A DNA stretch of 21,712 nt from Candidatus Spyradenecus faecavium (GTDB taxonomy: Bacteria; Verrucomicrobiota; Kiritimatiellia; RFP12; DVOR01): NCBI GenBank assembly GCA_018713405.1, contig DVOR01000037.1, positions 1 through 21,712 on the forward strand. The letters are read 5' to 3'. The notes beneath the pieces were generated by a model. That model searched no databases. It was not told the origin of the DNA and saw only the letters and a program-made list of their open reading frames with translations. Below, piece after piece: positions 20,523 through 21,712 of this stretch. How positions within the stretch are numbered: the stretch's first letter is position 1; the number at the start of each line of letters is the position of its first letter. The translations under genes and the position numbers were made by a program.

Positions 20523-20557
20523 AAAAGCGGCCCGGCTCTCACTGCCGGGCCGCTTTT
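20523..20557. terminator. Bidirectional intrinsic terminator between the ATPase and GT8 genes
   Basis: AAAAGCGGCCCGGC (20523-20536) and GCCGGGCCGCTTTT (20544-20557) are perfect 14-bp arms around a 7-nt loop, with T-runs on both strands. It terminates the convergent ATPase and glycosyltransferase transcripts. Confidence 0.92.
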
Positions 20558-20590
20558 CTTCCTTATGGGACAAGGCCGAGTAGCTTGTGC

Positions 20591-21532
20591 TTATGTACCT
20601 TTCCTAGGGGGAGCGGGCCGCTTGCGGATGAGGATGCCGCAGAACAACGTGCGCTCGATGCCCTTCTTGACGTAGCGATACCAGAAGAGTCCCTTGATGT
20701 GCTCCCAGAGGAAACGCATTGCGCGGTCGCGATAGGGGCTCTTGCGCAGGTAGCGCAGGTAGAGCGGCCAAGTGCTGTTCTTCCAGATGTTGCACCACGG
20801 CTTGTTGGTGAAGCTGGCGAAGTGACGGATGACGGGGCGTTCGCCGTGCAACCGTTTGTCTTGGAAGTTCCAGCGTTTCGGGAGCAAACAGAGGTGCCCA
20901 TGCGCAACGACGTTGATGGGGTCTTGGTCGACGAAGGCGATGCGCGGGCCCAGCGCGGCGGTCGCCGCGAAGCATTTCTCGGTGAAGTGAAACCGGCGGA
21001 GCCCATCCAAGTCCATCAGCAGGATGCCTGCATTCACGTAGGGCGCGTTTGGAGGCAGGCCAAGCCCTTGGCGGTGTTGCTCCAAGGCGTGACAGGGCTT
21101 TTCGACATCCAAGACCCCTCCCAGGATTGCATCTCCCAAGTTTGTCTCCCACAGCGGCATGAGATCGCCACAGACCAAGACGTCGACATCCATGTAAATC
21201 GTTCGCGCCTCGTCCGTGAGCAATTGGGGCAAGAGGAAGCGGTAATAGGTCTCTTGTGTGACGTGGTCGAGCGTCAGTGGCAGTTTGTCGAACAACTTCG
21301 CGTCGACCACATGGATGGCAAAGCGGCAATTGGGCCACGCTTGCTCAATCTCCGACAGGCGACGACGCGAATCGTCCGAAATCGCCCGTACGAGCACATG
21401 GAAGACGAAGCGTTGCCCTTCTGAAGCGTGGTCGAGGATGGACAGCGCGACGACGGCCAAATGTTGGACGTAGTTGTCCGAGACGCAGAAGGACACGGAG
21501 ATCGGCAGGCGTGTGGAGGAGACGTTGTCCAT
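20591..21532 (-). CDS. Glycosyltransferase family 8 protein (LPS galactosyl/glucosyltransferase-like)
   Basis: A 313-residue GT-A-fold retaining transferase that adds a hexose, from a UDP-sugar, to an outer-membrane or capsular glycan. Family blocks: ISVSFCVSDNYVQHLAVVALSIL split over 11-33 (nucleotide site), ETYYRFLLPQLL (94-105), the metal-binding DVD (115-117, in IYMDVDVLVCGDL), YVNAGILLMDLDGLR (165-179), FVDQDPINVV (200-209) and HFASFTNKPWCN (237-248). The basic, aromatic C-terminus, about the last 55 residues, is typical of membrane-associated members. The ATG at 21532-21530 has a poor ribosome site. Codon use is less GC-biased than in the housekeeping genes, as with the acyltransferase. 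No other glycan gene is visible, although the gene lies near the window edge. The acceptor is unknown. Confidence 0.9.
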   Translation of the reverse strand: MDNVSSTRLPISVSFCVSDNYVQHLAVVALSILDHASEGQRFVFHVLVRAISDDSRRRLSEIEQAWPNCRFAIHVVDAKLFDKLPLTLDHVTQETYYRFLLPQLLTDEARTIYMDVDVLVCGDLMPLWETNLGDAILGGVLDVEKPCHALEQHRQGLGLPPNAPYVNAGILLMDLDGLRRFHFTEKCFAATAALGPRIAFVDQDPINVVAHGHLCLLPKRWNFQDKRLHGERPVIRHFASFTNKPWCNIWKNSTWPLYLRYLRKSPYRDRAMRFLWEHIKGLFWYRYVKKGIERTLFCGILIRKRPAPPRKGT

Positions 21533-21712
21533 GACTCAATTCTCAGCAGAGGTTAGCCGCGTAGGCACGGAGTTTGGAGCGACGGAGGCGTTTGCGCGGG
21601 GCTTTGGCGTAAATCCGAAGCCACGTGTTTACCTGAGGTCCAGGGGGATAGGCTCAGCGCAACGACGCCAAAGACGCTTGGCCCGCCGCAAAGGCGTAAG
21701 CCACGGCGGGGC
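21533..21712. other. Region upstream of the GT8 gene; no gene seen, two hairpins
   Basis: No start-containing ORF or TGTGGTATAAT-type promoter is visible. GGCTTTGG (21600-21607) and CCGAAGCC (21615-21622) form an 8-bp hairpin with one G-U pair. CCCGCCG (21682-21688) pairs with CGGCGGG (21704-21710) around an inner GGC-GTAA-GCC. A 36-codon open stretch on the minus strand (21543-21653) has no start codon and may be a gene remnant or chance. Confidence 0.45.

Noticed and set aside
21543..21653. End of another gene upstream of the GT8 gene on the minus strand
   Set aside because: Thirty-six open codons between two stops, without ATG, GTG or TTG and without a recognisable motif; it could be a remnant but is not supported.

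Overview
This window is GC-rich bacterial chromosome with densely packed genes and no tRNA, rRNA, CRISPR array, transposase or integrase that I can see. The gene set is a mix: translation and proteostasis (rpsB, tsf, tig), mismatch repair (mutS), central metabolism (gpmI), cofactor synthesis (bioA, thiE, an archaeal-type thi4, folE) and two envelope or polysaccharide genes (an acyltransferase-3 membrane protein and a GT8 glycosyltransferase). The GC-rich codon use, the Ala/Glu-rich tail on ribosomal protein S2, and spacers full of short degenerate repeats would fit a lineage of the Planctomycetes-Verrucomicrobia-Lentisphaerae-Kiritimatiellae group, but no marker here proves this. Treat the lineage as a guess.

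Layout. 1-3725 (minus): ymdB, dinG and bioA are head-to-tail with stop/start contacts, one operon with its own promoter. 3787-5949 (minus): rpsB, tsf and an unrecognised 34-residue basic ORF, ended by an intrinsic terminator; the rpsB leader holds a perfect 9-bp hairpin. 6171-9780 (plus): mutS, probably on a leaderless mRNA, then an acyltransferase gene of different base composition. 9803-12910 (minus): tig, a terminator, thi4, a 290-bp spacer made almost wholly of repeats, then thiE. 13096-13920 (plus): an ADP-ribosylglycohydrolase. 14114-17585 (minus): gpmI, a repeat-rich spacer, then pepP-like and folE overlapping. 17700-20557 (plus): a P2-type cation ATPase behind what looks like a yybP-ykoY (Mn2+) riboswitch with a terminator. 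20591-21532 (minus): GT8 glycosyltransferase.

The most unusual signals are non-coding. (1) An array of four AAACCCT(A/T)AGGGTTT-type palindromes, spaced 21-22 bp (two helical turns), occurs twice with an identical 65-bp core, each time between divergent promoters: rpsB/mutS and tig/ADP-ribosylglycohydrolase. It is a candidate operator linking translation and proteostasis genes. (2) A second repeat (AGAACRG heptads plus a CGCCCC hairpin) sits exactly 40 nt before the start codons of thiE and the pepP-like gene. (3) A third family forms long hairpins near thi4 and after the hydrolase gene, and its stem is kept although the stem sequence differs between copies. (4) Seven transcription units share an extended -10 box close to TGTGGTATAAT, mostly without a clear -35.

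Functionally, thi4 and thiE supply the thiazole and coupling steps of thiamine phosphate synthesis. The riboswitch plus ATPase form a self-contained metal-efflux module. ymdB, dinG and bioA share a transcript without an obvious common pathway.
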